The notes beneath the pieces are model-generated. The model had not been told where the DNA came from. It saw only the letters and a program-made list of their open reading frames with translations, and did not search any database. Source: Carposina sasakii (lineage: Eukaryota > Arthropoda > Insecta > Lepidoptera > Carposinidae). Taken from it: a DNA stretch of 64,000 nt. A program made the position numbers and the translations under genes. This document shows positions 35,258-47,042 of the stretch, one piece after another; the first letter of the stretch is position 1, and each line of letters opens with the position of its first letter. The stretch spans positions 3,534,001 to 3,598,000 of the forward strand of contig CP053175.1 in assembly GCA_014607495.2 (NCBI GenBank), given 5' to 3'.

Positions 35258-38200
35258 CGTTCTCAAAAGTATACACAACAAAACAAAATTTGAGATCTCC
35301 ATTTAAGCAATAATTTGCTTGTGCTATGATCGAATGAATGAAAAAATAATGAAAGTAAAACATTTGGATATTTCTAACATAAGAAGAATTCCATCGTACC
35401 ATAAGTTAGCATAGTTCGATAGTAAATAGGTTCTTTCATATTATTTTCTATAGTCAAAATTACCGCACATCCATCCATACTATACAAACAAACACCGAAG
35501 AATCTGAATAGACCAAATATACTTTTCCAAGCTGGTCTTTCCTCTATAGGCGGTGCTATTTGCAAACTGTGGTATAGTGCAGCTACGACGGCTATACCTG
35601 GAATATCAAGCATTTTTATGCAGCATTTTTGGTTAGGACATTATATAGGATTCACGATTGCATCGTGAAACAAACTTCCTATCACATTTGGGTGATGGAG
35701 CGCTGATCTAATTCACGTAAAAATGTTGTGTAAAAAATATGTCTCCAAATCAATTTCTCATTATAATCTTGTCTTGTGTATCCACGCTTAACATGGCGAG
35801 GGTAGATGTTAATAATTAGTGAAAACTTACTAGCTTATTGTCTGACCGAGTTCCTAAGTAGATTCTAGCGACACGCACGGAAGGAGATGCAATTGATGTA
35901 TTCTAGTGAAGCCCCGCATGAGGTTTGCTAGAAAATAATGAGATAATATACCTATAACAACATCTGCAAATATTGAAATTGGAGCCAGATATTTCAAACT
36001 TCTTATCATACATAATAGTATTAATGGAATCATAACTATTAATAAATATATTCGATTACTAATATCCTTAGTGGTAGGTGATAAATCGTCTACTATCTGA
36101 AAAGTAAACAATAATGTGAAAATTTTAAACAAATTAAAGTAAATATTTAAAATACCCAATACCATTATATAAAATAATCGAAAGTAGTAAAACAACAACT
36201 TGAGGTTAAAGAAAGAGTTATAGAGATTTTGATCTGATAACTAGAATGTTTAAATAAATGTTTTTAGTCTATTAGAATATTTAGGAAGGTTAAAATTGAA
36301 ATAGTTATTCTTTTGTACCAACCAAGTACTAATTATATTTATTTACAAATCTCTGAAAGGTGTTGGGTTAGTACATACCAGTTTTAGTGAATTAGCTATT
36401 ATAATTTGTAGAATACAACATGAACTGCACAATTCAACTATGAGAATGACGTCCACTGTATATCTAAAATCAAGCACGGTTATGAGAAAATTCGCTGATT
36501 GTCATATGGGTAATTAGTTAATATTTTGGTGATTCAAGCCCTAAATCAGTCATGTTTTGCTCAGGTATCTTCTGGTTCACAGGGTTCACAACTTGGGCCT
36601 CAACTCTTCAATGTGTGTATAATGTTTTTTTTTTAATGCATAGATATGACAAGCGGCATTCGCAAACCTGAATACCTGAATGCTTTGCTGAATTTTCTAC
36701 AGGATTTGATAGGACCTGTCGCTAAAGCAACTTCTGCCAGGTCTGGGTATGATAATCTAGGGACTCTTAGTCGCACGTACATTTTGTGAGCAGATGTTAT
36801 AAGCATCTGTAAATATAAATAGCATGCTATAGAAATAACTAAAGGTAATTGGATAAATACCTATAGATTGATAGTAATCCTTGTAGTTTAAAATTTCTCT
36901 AAAAGTAATATAAGTATTAGTCATATATTGAAGGAATATTTTTGGTATTGGCAGTGATCTTCTGGATATAGTAGGAGTAAAGTATGACAATGAAGATGAT
37001 AAGAAATCAGAATAATCAAGTACCTACAGTAAGCCAGTAAAAACCTAACTGGAGAAGATACCTACATAATAAATGAAAACTTGCGCAAATATAACGGTAA
37101 CTCACATTCATGTTATATGGCAATAATATAGCCACGATAATATTTACTATCAAAGAGGTCCACAGTCCACCGTACATATACGCTTCATGCATGCCCAGAA
37201 TACCAACTCCGATACAAGCTTTTAGTATGTGCGCTGTTGATTCTAATATACTGAAAAATAAAGTCTACTGTAATTGAGAAAAGATTTTTAGTCCTACGTT
37301 ATAACTAATCTGAATGTAACCAAGAATCTAATAAAAATATTTTTTTTATTAAGTAGTAGAAGCAAATGAATAGGCCAGAGGCATTCTTAGGCTTCTAACA
37401 TGAGTGAATTTATTCATGAAATCAATAAAGATAAAATTCATAAAAATAAAGTCGAAACCGCTGCTGATCATGAAAATAAAATATGAAAACTTACTTAGTA
37501 CTATGCAAATAATGTCGCGCTGCAACAAAGTCGTATTCAATTCTTTCCGTCCCAGGGTAAACTTCGTAGGAGTTTACACTTTTAGTATTGTCTATGGCGT
37601 CCAAATAGCTTTCCATGTTTTCCAATTTGAGTGTGAACTGGGACTCTTCGTCGTTCTGTTTAAAACGTCGTATAAACCATTTTTATTTAGGAACTGGTGA
37701 CAAGTGGGTTGTAATTTGCAGACTTCTGCCCAACCTCTTTGGGGGTAATGGGCGTAACTATTTGTATATTTGTATTTATTAGGAATACGAGTAGCTATTG
37801 CCCGTGACTTCAGTTGTAGTGGAACATAATTAAGTTTTATATTTCAAGACCAAGATCCCATGAAAAAATAGATATTAGCACCTTAAGTTATGTAAATAAG
37901 CATATTGTTAACTAAAAACGCGACTTTATCTCTATTGCAGTTACATAGTCATTACTACCTCTATATTAACTTCTAATATGTGTTACCTATTATCATGACA
38001 CCAATTTACATAACATTACTTGGAAATAGCTACAGCAATTGCACCTTGCATCGTAATGAATGTTATTGTGTCCAATAGCAATAAACATTTACCTTAAATT
38101 CACTATGGGTGCGCCCACCACCGGGCCCTACACCCTCCACTGACCCTCGGATCTGATAACTCATAACTGCGAAAACAGGCACTTGCACTAACTACAATCG

Positions 38201-41200
38201 CCACGAGAAACCAGACCCGAGCACCTAGCATGCAAGACAATACATTGCAGATAAATAATCTACATATGTTTCGCCAACAACCGTGGCATCCTCAGGATTA
38301 TAGAAATTAGTAAATTAGTAAACCACTAATTATTATGAACCTCTAAAACCCAACACATTACTTACACAGCTTTTAGCTATGGGCCCGGTGGTGGGCGCAC
38401 CCATAGTGAATGTTTGAACTTCCGAATTGTAACGCCTAATACAATTTCATTTATTTACCTTAAAGTTAGTTTCATTCATTAAAAATATTTATATTTGTTA
38501 CAATTAAACTTTACAATACTTACTGAGATGTCATCATTTTGGGACTAAAAAGAAAAAAAATATTTAGTACTGGTGGACGCCCGTGACATCGTCCGCGTGG
38601 ACTGCAGAATAAACAAAATGTCGAAATTATCCGGGATGAAAATATTTTTCCGGGATTTCATTAAAATCGCTCCAGCCGTTTTTTTCGTAAAAGAGTAACA
38701 TCCTTCCATACGCACAAACTTTCGCGTTTATAATATTAGTAGGAAGTAGTATAGGATCTACATATTTATGTAAAATTTATACATATACAACATGCAAATG
38801 TAACCTTTTTGTATTAGTTATTACTATAATAATCTTGCTTGCGTAATTATTGCCTATAGTGGCGTGTTTTCACCAGAATATATCAGCTGAATCTCCTTTC
38901 GTGCATATCGTAGGATTCGACTAAGGAACTTGAGCATTGTCACTGATCAATTGATCTATCTGCTTTATGATCATGCAGTTCTGATTTCCCAATTCGGGAA
39001 CATAGCCTTGTCTGTCGATATATCTGTCTACCTAAAAATATCTTTGGAAACTTACTCTGGAATTCTGAATTTTCGAGTCAGGTTGTGTGTTCTACAAAAA
39101 CAAAACTAAAAATAAAATAATTATTTTCAACTAGAGCTCGCTTATTAATTAACCCTACATCCTCCACTGACCCTCGAATCTGACAACTCATGATTGCGAT
39201 CTGAGGCAACTTACAGTCACGATGAGAAACGAGATTGCGCCTAGCAATACGTACATAGCTGCTACGAGTATACTCCGAATCCTTTCATATGTAAATCAAC
39301 ATATTAATCAATATTATACCCATACTCTTCTACTACCCCGTAAGGGATAAAGGTGTGATTATGTGTATGTATGTATACCCATATAATGTATTATCACTAG
39401 CAATTCTAATTCTGATAATGCAATTTGGACGAAATAATTTATATAGGTAGTATTCAATGTACACTAACCGCCAATTTCTATAACTGATCTTGAGAGATTT
39501 TTAGCATATCTCAGATTTAATCTTCAATTGTTTTCATACATAATTTCAAATTAGGAATAAAAGAATCCGAGATTCTTTTTGATCTCTCGTATAGAAATTG
39601 GCCGTAAGTCTTGTGCTGATGCGGGGCTTCACTAGAATACATCAGCTGCATCTCCTTCTGTAGGTACAAGTCATAAGAGTCGATTAAGGAACTAGGGAAT
39701 GCTCACAGGCGATAAGCAAGTATTTTGTCAGTGATTATTTACATCTGTCTCCGCTATGCCCAAAGTGGCTGTGAGGTTTCTTTTATGATCCTGCAGTTCA
39801 GGCTACCACATTTTGAGAATACTGCTGCGTGTACAATATGTGTGTAGGTGATAGCCCAGTGATTAAGACGTGCACCTTTTAAGCGGGAGGCGTAAGTTCG
39901 ATCCCAGTCACGGGCCTCTACCAATGAATTTATTTCATGTACAGATTTTAATGTTGTAAAATTGTCACTTAGCTCGTGCCTCGGAAAGGACGTAAAACTG
40001 TTCCTGCGCCTCATCTCTCTCCGGTCGTGTCGGCTTTTCGTCCCATTGGACTATGAGAATAACGGAATAGAGAGTGCATCTGTGTTTGCGCACACACTTG
40101 TGCACTATAATATCTCCTGCGTACCCGGCCAATCTCCATAGAGATTGGTCGCCTTGGCCGAAATACGGTCGGAGATCATCATCATGTACATACACATATA
40201 TAGTACACAATAAGTAGGTGCTAACTTTTTAGCCAGCGACAGCGCAAACCATAAAATATTAGTTTCTCTTAAAAATATACATATATATATTTAAATTGGA
40301 ATAGCTTTTTCAATGCTTTTTCACTTCACTTTGAAAATTACCATTCTTTAGGTATGTATCTGTATTTCGTTTAGCGGGATAAAAGCTTATAATTCACATA
40401 GTAGGATGCCGTCCCTGAGGATTGACCGTTGCTGAAATAATGTTTCGCTTCCAGTGTTATACTACCCATACCCGTACTAAAAATCTTCTTCATGTCCTGT
40501 TTCCCATTTTTCTTGGGGTCGGCGTAATATGTAGGTACTCTTCTTCCATTCATCCCTATTCTCCGTCATCTCATTACACACTTCCAGTACAAGCATATCC
40601 TTCTCACACAGTCCATCCAACACATCCAACATTTCTTAGGTCTTCCTCTATAACCATTCACATTCATGTCCAGAGCACTCTGTAAAATATGCATTTTAGC
40701 CCTTCGATTCACATACTAAATGTAGGTATTCTGGAATAACATTGTCTTAACTTGTCACTGCGGATCTGATCTTAGAACTTGAGAAATCAAACTCAATCTT
40801 ATTGGTATTACACAATGTATGTTTACAATTTCATCTTCAATATAGATTCTCATGTATGTGTAGGTATAAGCTGTATAACTGCAATTTTGCATGCAAATCC
40901 TTACGGTAGTTTTTGCGTAAAATAGTAACAAACATCCAAAAATCTTAATGATAATGCTAAACGTAGTTGTAAGATGTCTTCGTAATCTAACAGTTTTGGC
41001 AACCCCATTTGGAGAACACTAGCGATATATCCTCGTGGTATACCACCCTAAAACTACAAAGCGATATAAATCTACGTCAAAACATGCAAGCAAATCGCAT
41101 TTGGCTATGTAGCACAGATGGCTACGTGATTCCACTGAGTTTTGCTATTTCGCAAGTGGTAGGAGCTTTTTGTAGATTCCGCTATGATATTTTAGTTTAA

Positions 41201-41392
41201 AGTTATTGCAGTGGTAATGAAGCCAAGTAAAAAATTGCTTCTTGGTAAAATTGTGATGTCCTGTGCTAATACGGGGCTTCACTAGAATACATCAGCTGCA
41301 TCTCCATTTAGGAGTTTTCATGGAGTTTTACATAAATTAATCTTCTAACAATGAGACCAACGAGACCAAGATAAGACGATAAGACTTACCAT
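32847..41392 (-). CDS. Proton-coupled amino acid transporter, SLC36/AAAP type (paralogue 2)
   Basis: Fourteen exons on the minus strand: 41390-41392, 39056-39091, 38524-38544, 37495-37655, 37106-37250, 36676-36806, 36379-36463, 35952-36096, 35400-35597, 34858-34963, 34383-34496, 33643-33742, 33270-33358 and 32847-32949. They join in phase to 478 codons plus TAA. Exons of 161, 145, 131, 198 and 106 nt have exactly the lengths of paralogue 1. The three long exons of paralogue 1 (230, 217, 195 nt) are each split in two here. Core motifs: [49 protein letters not shown] and FWVPFKILWHYFG. Membrane protein, probably H+/amino acid symport; substrate unknown. Some donors are weak (GTATTT at 34382, GTACGA at 35399). 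The three 5' exons are less certain; an in-frame ATG at 37614-37616 in a good context would give a product of 425 residues. Confidence 0.88.
34525..34640 (-). repeat. Dispersed repeat D1 in a transporter intron
   Basis: GAAGCCTCGCATCAGCACAG and GTTGCTAGCTCATTACC are its reverse-strand markers. Another copy is in the intron at 35825-35925. Confidence 0.6.
35187..35256. repeat. (TA)n microsatellite
   Basis: About 60 bp of pure TA alternation in an intron of transporter 2. Confidence 0.95.
38098..38411. mobile_element. MITE with 31-bp perfect terminal inverted repeats
   Basis: Arms 38098-38128 and 38381-38411 are exact reverse complements (ATTCACTATGGGTGCGCCCA outward start). The inside carries the D3 signature CTGACCCTCGGATCTG and GCACCTAGCATGCAA, so D3 pieces elsewhere are probably fragments of this element or a relative. 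Lies in the intron at 37656-38523. Confidence 0.8.
38865..39030 (+). repeat. Dispersed repeat D1
   Basis: TTTTCACCAGAATATATCAG to CAATTCGGGAACATAGCC, in family order. In intron 1-2 region of transporter 2. Confidence 0.6.
39463..39609. mobile_element. MITE with CTAACGGCCAATTTC-like ends, copy 3
   Basis: ACTAACCGCCAATTTCTATA to ATAGAAATTGGCCGTAAGT. Directly followed by a D1 copy at 39605-39830. Confidence 0.65.
39843..39916 (+). repeat. tRNA-like SINE head (family S3)
   Basis: GTGATAGCCCAGTGATTAAG resembles an A box and AAGTTCGATCCCAGTCACGG a B box. Reverse relatives lie near 22195-22265 and 17893-17965. Not a tRNA gene; the arms pair poorly. Confidence 0.55.
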
Positions 41393-42055
41393 TTTTATTT
41401 TTATAAAGAAACAGACTATTTCACAAATACCATAAAATAAAGAATATTCTTCACTTAACTCAATAAAATTATTACATACTTATTCAAAAATAATTACTTA
41501 ATACTGTTCAAAAGTTTATTTCGCTTTTATTTACTCAAGAGCTCAAAAGTCCAAAATCTGTCTAAAATTTTCGACGTTAATGACGTTTTTGATAAGTGCC
41601 AAATAGCATGTTTGTAAAATCAAGAAGAAGTTACACGTGGTCAAAACTTGAACTACAAATTATTAATACTAAAAAATAATAAAAAATTCTATAACAGGCA
41701 TATCACGTGGCGTTCTTTTACGACTTCCTAATGTTATGCTTGTCAACCTTCTTTTATGTCATTTAAGATTGACTTTCTTAGAGCGCTTTTAAGGTTTTAT
41801 CCTTCTTCTAACAAAGGAAAAGTATTTATATGAGTTGGCCTATTCGTGCTCAAAGAATGAATAATGTTTACGTAAATACCGTGCATATGTATGTCTGTCG
41901 AAAATATATTGTTTGGAGATAAGGAGTAAACAAAAATAATAAAAAAATAGACTAGTATAAGAATTCTCTCCTCTATAAGAGGTTCTCTGTAATGGGCTGT
42001 TTTCATATCGTATACTCCTTTAACGTATACCCCTTTTGTTACACCCTTTAAGGTG
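41393..42055. other. 5' flank of transporter 2 and intergenic DNA
   Basis: AT-rich, presumably containing the 5' UTR and promoter of transporter 2; no clear TATA element chosen. A MITE end (CCCCTTTTGTTACACCC) lies near 42025-42045. Confidence 0.45.
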
Positions 42056-42465
42056 CTATTCCACCAGAAATGTGCTATGCTACGTTGCTATGGATGCGTT
42101 TGACATCCACCAATCACATTCATTGGTGCACGCATATAGCTTAGCACTGGTGGAAACAGATTTAACTAAGATATGTTTTTTATATGGAAGGATGCGTGCT
42201 ATGGATGAGTGCTACGGATGCTTGCCATGGATGCGTGCTATGGATGCCTGCTATGGGCCGTCGCGAGTGGTGTAGCATGTGCAATGTGCAAGGCAGAGTA
42301 GGTACCTACAGTATGCCCGAGTTTGTCGCTGAAAGTAGACATGCCATCGTGGAAGCAGAAAGATATTTTATATCTCGCGGCTGCCCTACTATCGATACAT
42401 CGCATAGCTCGAGCTGCGCATCTTCCTCGCACAGCTACATAGCTTAATATTGGTGGAAACGGTCA
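42056..42465. repeat. Inverted-repeat element with an internal 13-bp tandem repeat
   Basis: Starts near CTATTCCACCAGAAATGTGC and contains GGTGGAAAC near both 42150 and 42455. Within it, 42190-42254 is five copies of a 13-bp unit close to GGATGCGTGCTAT. A related sequence lies near 57340-57420. The open frames here are low-complexity by-products of the repeat. Confidence 0.5.
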
Positions 42466-42775
42466 CATATTTTCGTAGCGTAGATTTTACATCTTCGCAG
42501 CATAGCTGTACAGCACATCTCTGGTCGATCTTATAGCTATATATCACTATAATACTTAACCTAGAGCTATAGTTTAGGCAAAAGATGTAACGGGATTCAG
42601 TTACAGTGCGACACGGTTGGCTTTACAAAACGTTGAAACCATGTTTACATTACTAAATTCAGTAGTTGTTTATTAATTTTCTAATTAAATGTTTCGGAGC
42701 GGAACAGTTCTAATTATATTTCGATTTTTTCTTATTTAGTTGTTTGGATTTTCCTGCAGGTTTTGTGTTAACACG

Positions 42776-45002
42776 ATGGTCACTGCAAAACTATGGAACT
42801 CGAATATAGCTTTAGTATTGGTTTTTATTACTTCTGTGAGTTTTTATCTTAATCATAAGAAACTCGGATTCGACTAAAGAACTCGTAGAGGAGCTCTGTT
42901 AAGGTCGATTTACATCAAACGAACACAGAGCTAGAGCTAGAACAAGAGCATTCTTTGGTGATCTTTTAGTGTTAATTAAAACTCGTACTTAGCATTTACA
43001 TTAAACGAACAAAGAGCTAGAGCTAGAACATTCGCTAGAACACAAGAACGCTTTGAAAAGACCGCTCAGGGGCGCGAGCACGTCCGAGCACGCAAGAACG
43101 CTCTAAGCAACTGTTCGCGCGCTCTTGCGCCGTTTACATCGGGCAAGCGAGCATTCTTAGAATATTCTTTAGAATCTTTGCGAACGCACTAAGAACTAGA
43201 AATATTGCTCTACGCCTATTTACACTAGAAGTTTTGATATAGTGAGATTTGATATAATGATGTAAATCGACCTTTAGGCGATTTGTCACTGATCTTTAAC
43301 ATCTGGCCCGCTATGCTCAACGTGATCATAGGACCCCCATCGATCTAGCCAGCCGTGTAGGTTTGTGTGATGTGTGTTTGGCAAATCCAACAGGAATGTA
43401 CATCTCAAACATTTCTAATGTTTATCTATATTTTTATAGGTCCAGTTGGTGGAAGGTAAAGGTGTCTTAAAAGGCATATACAGGAAAGCAGTGAAAAGCC
43501 ACAAGCCATTCATTCTGGTATTGGACAACAGTAACGCTCCGGCGAAGTCTGCGGATTTATTTCAACAACTGTCAAAGGTCCAAGGACAGGGAATAGGCCC
43601 TTATTTTGCACAGATAACTATGGTATGACTATTAGACATTGTAAAATCGTTTCGCATTGATGGACGTTGTCGTAACATGATAGCAGTTAGACTCCGTCAT
43701 GTGATAACGCGAATGCGCGAAAATGAAGGCTTTTCCTGTTGGAGCAAATGATTTGATGACGAACCTCTATTAAATCGATCAAAATAATATTTCTTTGTCT
43801 GAGCTCTCAGTTTTAATTTTAGTTACCAATTTTTATAAGCTGATACAAGGCTGATTTATACAGGGTGTAACAAAAAGTGTGTTGAGCCAAAAGCTATGTA
43901 CCACTATAGATACCACTCTAAATACCACTAAAGAGAACCTATCCACAAAATTTGATGAAATCATATTATTTTGTTTATTTTTCAATATTGTATGAAAATT
44001 CGTGAGATGTTTATGAATTGCCATACTATATGGAAAAATAAACATGTGATTTCGAGTCTCAAATCTCAAAAAAGTTAAGCTTTTCGCTTAACATACCCTT
44101 TTTGCTACATCTTGTAAATCGACGTGTCATTATTGTCTAAAAGTAACATCTGCAACTGGTGTTCGTTCACCAACGGGTCCTACACCCTTCACAGACTCGT
44201 GAACTCTGTTGACTCATGATTCCTATCACACACACGAAACTATGAACCAGTTATTCAAGCAATTAGCATTCAATTCGTACATAGAGCCACATATTTCATG
44301 TTATTTGTTATGATCTCATTTATGTTACGTTGAAGCCTAATAATGTACATTAAAAAAGGAACGGAATTTTCAATAGGAGACTTCATGACAAAGAATATCT
44401 ATTTTCTTTATGTTTTATTAGGTCTCATGGTGCTGGCAGAGTAGAGTTTGTACTACCCCATACCTGCCCGTGGATATCATACGAGGCGATTAAGGGTTTC
44501 CGGGAGGCGTGCAGCAGCGGTTCCCGTGCTGAATACCTAGTCGAAAAATCAGACTGTAGTCACTAACCCGCCTGCCCAGCTAGGTGACTATGGGCAAAAC
44601 CCCCCTATGGCCGTAGCCTTGTGGCGTGCCCTGTACATTACGCTTACTATCTTAATTTTTCAGAATAAAAACGATTCATCAAAACTAATCGTCTCATACC
44701 CCGAGCAACCTGAAGATGACCTATTAAAGCCAAAAAACATACCAAAAAAATCTTCCAAACTGAAGGACATTAAAAATCCAATCGTGAAAAGTATACTGAG
44801 GATTTCAAATAGAATTATGTGTCAGGCCAGAGATGAATGTGACGATAGCTGTGGGGCTACTGATGACGAATGTAAGGATGACTGTGAAGAGGACTTCGAA
44901 TGCGAGGAGGAACCAGATCCGTGCGCCCCAGCTCCAGATCCTTGTGGTGGCAGCACTAAAGGTTACGTGTCCGAAGAACCACAAGATTGTGGTCAATGTT
45001 AA
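42776..45002 (+). CDS. Small secreted protein A of the KAV-KPFIL cluster
   Basis: Three exons: 42776-42835, 43440-43622 and 44664-45002; 193 residues, all introns phase 0. Exon 1 gives a 20-residue signal-like start (NIALVLVFITS core). Exon 2 carries IYRKAVKSHKPFILVLDN and KSADLFQQLSKVQGQG, a possible short strand-helix domain. Exon 3 has IVKSILRISNRIM, then a very acidic Cys-rich tail with CDDSCGATDDECKDDC and PDPCAPAPDPCGG, ending CGQC. Probably secreted and disulphide-bonded. Not a family I recognise. Related to genes B and C in exon layout and in the exon 2 core. Intron 1 carries a Harbinger-like MITE inside a D1 repeat; intron 2 carries another MITE and a retroelement piece. A possible 5' UTR intron ends at TTTTCCTGCAG before 42761. 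Confidence 0.82.
42901..43274. mobile_element. Harbinger-like MITE inserted in a D1 repeat, intron 1 of gene A
   Basis: 17-bp inverted ends AAGGTCGATTTACATCA (42901) and its complement (to 43274). TTA precedes AGGTCG and follows CGACCT, a 3-bp duplication as in PIF/Harbinger. The D1 repeat is interrupted: its CGACTAAAGAACTCG part lies before and its GGCGATTTGTCACTGATC part lies after. Confidence 0.72.
43861..44114. mobile_element. MITE with CAGGGTGTAACAAAAA ends, copy 1
   Basis: CAGGGTGTAACAAAAAG to CTTTTTGCTACATCTTG, flanked by TA, 254 bp, in intron 2 of gene A. Copies at 54935-55136 and, interrupted, at 62674-62777. Confidence 0.7.
44440..44630. repeat. Retroelement-derived repeat before exon 3 of gene A
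   Basis: TACCTGCCCGTGGATATCAT, GAGGCGATTAAGGG and GCAAAACCCCCCTATGG are common in lepidopteran non-LTR elements. Ends about 30 bp before the exon 3 acceptor. Confidence 0.5.
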
Positions 45003-45006
45003 TAAA
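45001..45006 (+). terminator. Poly(A) signal overlapping the stop of gene A
   Basis: The last codons read TGT TAA TAA ATG, so AATAAA starts inside the stop codon. Confidence 0.5.
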
Positions 45007-45214
45007 TGATATTTCGTTAATATTTATGGCAATTTATTTAACCCGTTCATCGATCAAACTTTTCAAAAGTAAAGGAACTAGTACAGAAACACCTGGTAGT
45101 GAACGAACACTAGTAATGTAACTTAATATTTTTCTCAGGTAAAAATCATTGACATCTCCCGCAATGTATGCGACTTGTGGTTTACTAATGATATAAAATA
45201 TCTGATCGATTCCA

Positions 45215-45320
45215 TACTGATGGAGGGGCATCACTGAAATATATCAGCTGCATCTTTTTACGTGCATTTTGTAAGAGTTGACTAAGGAACTCAGTTACGT
45301 TCTCTCAGATGAGCTGTCGT
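45215..45320 (+). repeat. Dispersed repeat D1 between genes A and B
   Basis: ATACTGATGGAGGGGCATCA and AAGAGTTGACTAAGGAACTC identify it. Confidence 0.55.
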
Positions 45321-45676
45321 TTAATAATTAGTCCATTATACTAGCAACTTGAAATTGAAATTTATGTAAGTTCGATATCGTAAGTGTCGAAACACTCCGC
45401 ACCACACCAAATAGTGGCTAGACCTCATTATGTGATATGATTTGACGAGTACGCTAAAATAAAGATTTCATATTGATGCAAACGTGTCGACGACGAACCT
45501 CGATCGACAAATAAAGGAACTTTTTCTAAGCTTTGATTATGCTGTGCTAAACATGACTGTAGGAAATGTGTACTGATCCTGTAGTTTATGCCACCTCGTT
45601 TTAGAAACATAAATGTTACAACTATATATGATCGAGCTTAACATTAATTACAAGAGGTTGAGACGTGACGTATCAA

Positions 45677-45684
45677 TATTTATA
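45677..45684 (+). promoter_or_regulatory. TATA-like element of gene B
   Basis: TATTTATA, 100 bp before the ATG. The same octamer stands at a similar distance before gene C. Confidence 0.4.
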
Positions 45685-45783
45685 CTAACTTTTTTAATTA
45701 AATTATCAAGAGCATAACGATTGGAATTTGAATTTGGTAATATTTACTTCCTCGAATTTGTTGAGAGCATTGGTGTCAAAAGA

Positions 45784-46582
45784 ATGGTAGTTTTAAAACC
45801 ATGGAGTTCACGGTCAACAATTGCACTTCTGTTAGTTAATTTTGTAGGTTTGATATTAAATATAATAATTAAGTTATTATAAGTGTAATATTCGTAATAA
45901 ACTTTAATGTGTTTTCAGTTTTGTACACAATTCTGTGAAAGCAGAGGAGTTGATCAAATGTTGTATAGAAAAGCGGTTAAAATACATAAGCCATTTATTT
46001 TGATAGTGGAGAAAAAAGATTCTCCAGCAAAGTCTGACGTTTTAATTCACCGACTTTTAAGATTATTACGGCGGGAATCATCACCGAATTCTGCACAGAA
46101 AATATTGGTAATAGTTCTAGTTTGTATAAGTTCTGCTTTTTCAAATAACCGATAAAAAAGGTTTTCTGAAATTTTCACGGAAATGGAAGTTAACAGGATT
46201 TCTCAAGTTCCTAACTAGTCTCGTGTCTTGGGTTAGATAGAATGACTTATTTATTGCTAGACACGTTAATATTGCTTGGTAATGTGTTTGAATAAGACAA
46301 AAAAATTTGCAGCATCAAAAGGAATTACCTAAATTCTTCGTCACATCCGAGAAACAAGTTAAAGGAAAACCAAGCACGCTATTTAAAAGGCGATCGAAAC
46401 TGAACGAGACAATTGTAAACAGTATTTTAAGGATTTCGGACAGAGTGATGGCTCGGGCTTGTAAGGACGATGACAGTGAAAATTGTGCATATGGGTCCGA
46501 AGAGTCATTCAATTGTGACAATGATCCAGAATTATGCGCTACTCCTCAAACAAGTACTCCAGGTGCTATAGAGGATTGGTAG
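45784..46582 (+). CDS. Small secreted protein B of the KAV-KPFIL cluster
   Basis: Exons 45784-45843, 45919-46107 and 46313-46582; 172 residues, introns phase 0, the first intron only 75 bp. Exon 1 is again 20 codons with the hydrophobic core STIALLLVNF. Exon 2 has MLYRKAVKIHKPFILIVEKK and SPAKSDVLIHRLLRLLRR, aligned with gene A without gaps in the core. Exon 3 has IVNSILRISDRVMARACKDD, matching gene A IVKSILRISNRIM, and a shorter acidic tail with only four Cys. The two are sister paralogues in tandem, same strand, 0.8 kb apart. Exon 2 also has CTQFC near the signal cleavage region, absent from A. Function unknown. Confidence 0.82.
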
Positions 46583-46587
46583 TTGTA

Positions 46588-46593
46588 AATAAA
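46588..46593 (+). terminator. Poly(A) signal of gene B
   Basis: AATAAA six bases after the TAG; more AATAAA copies follow within 25 bases. Confidence 0.5.
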
Positions 46594-47042
46594 TAAGTAA
46601 TTAATAAAATAAAATATTTTTGATTTTGTAACATTTGACTTGCTACTTTCAATTACTTGTTGGCAATAATCTAATGGGATATATCATAATTTACAACAAG
46701 GTAGTCAGGAAAATACCGCTGTACTGAACAAGGATCCCGTTAAGACAATTTCATATCAATGAGAAGCAGGTGAATAATCTATATTTGTTGTAGCGGTAGC
46801 ACAGAAAAGTCTTGTCATAAGTACTAGATTTTTTAGAAGTTCTACAACCTCCGATAATGTATAGAAAATAGTGTCGTCGATGCGAGAGTAACAGAGGAAG
46901 TAAGCTCAGCACAAACACACAAATTGCATGTTATGTGCTTGGATTTGATTTCTCATCACAAACATAGTTATACGTTGTGAGAGCCGTTTGGACATACTGT
47001 GAATAAAAGAAAATCTATTACTTTCGAATTCTTTACATTAAA

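Noticed and set aside
37404..37700. 98-codon plus-strand ORF
   Set aside because: It is antisense to the transporter 2 exon at 37495-37655, whose length and motif match paralogue 1.
42190..42254. CRISPR-like or coding repeat from five 13-bp units
   Set aside because: Units are directly adjacent without spacers, and the host is an insect genome; it is a minisatellite inside an interspersed repeat.
44607..44663. N-terminal extension of gene A exon 3 with a hydrophobic stretch from an upstream ATG
   Set aside because: It lies in a dispersed repeat and in the pyrimidine tract before a good acceptor (TTTTTCAG), and gene B shows the same exon border.
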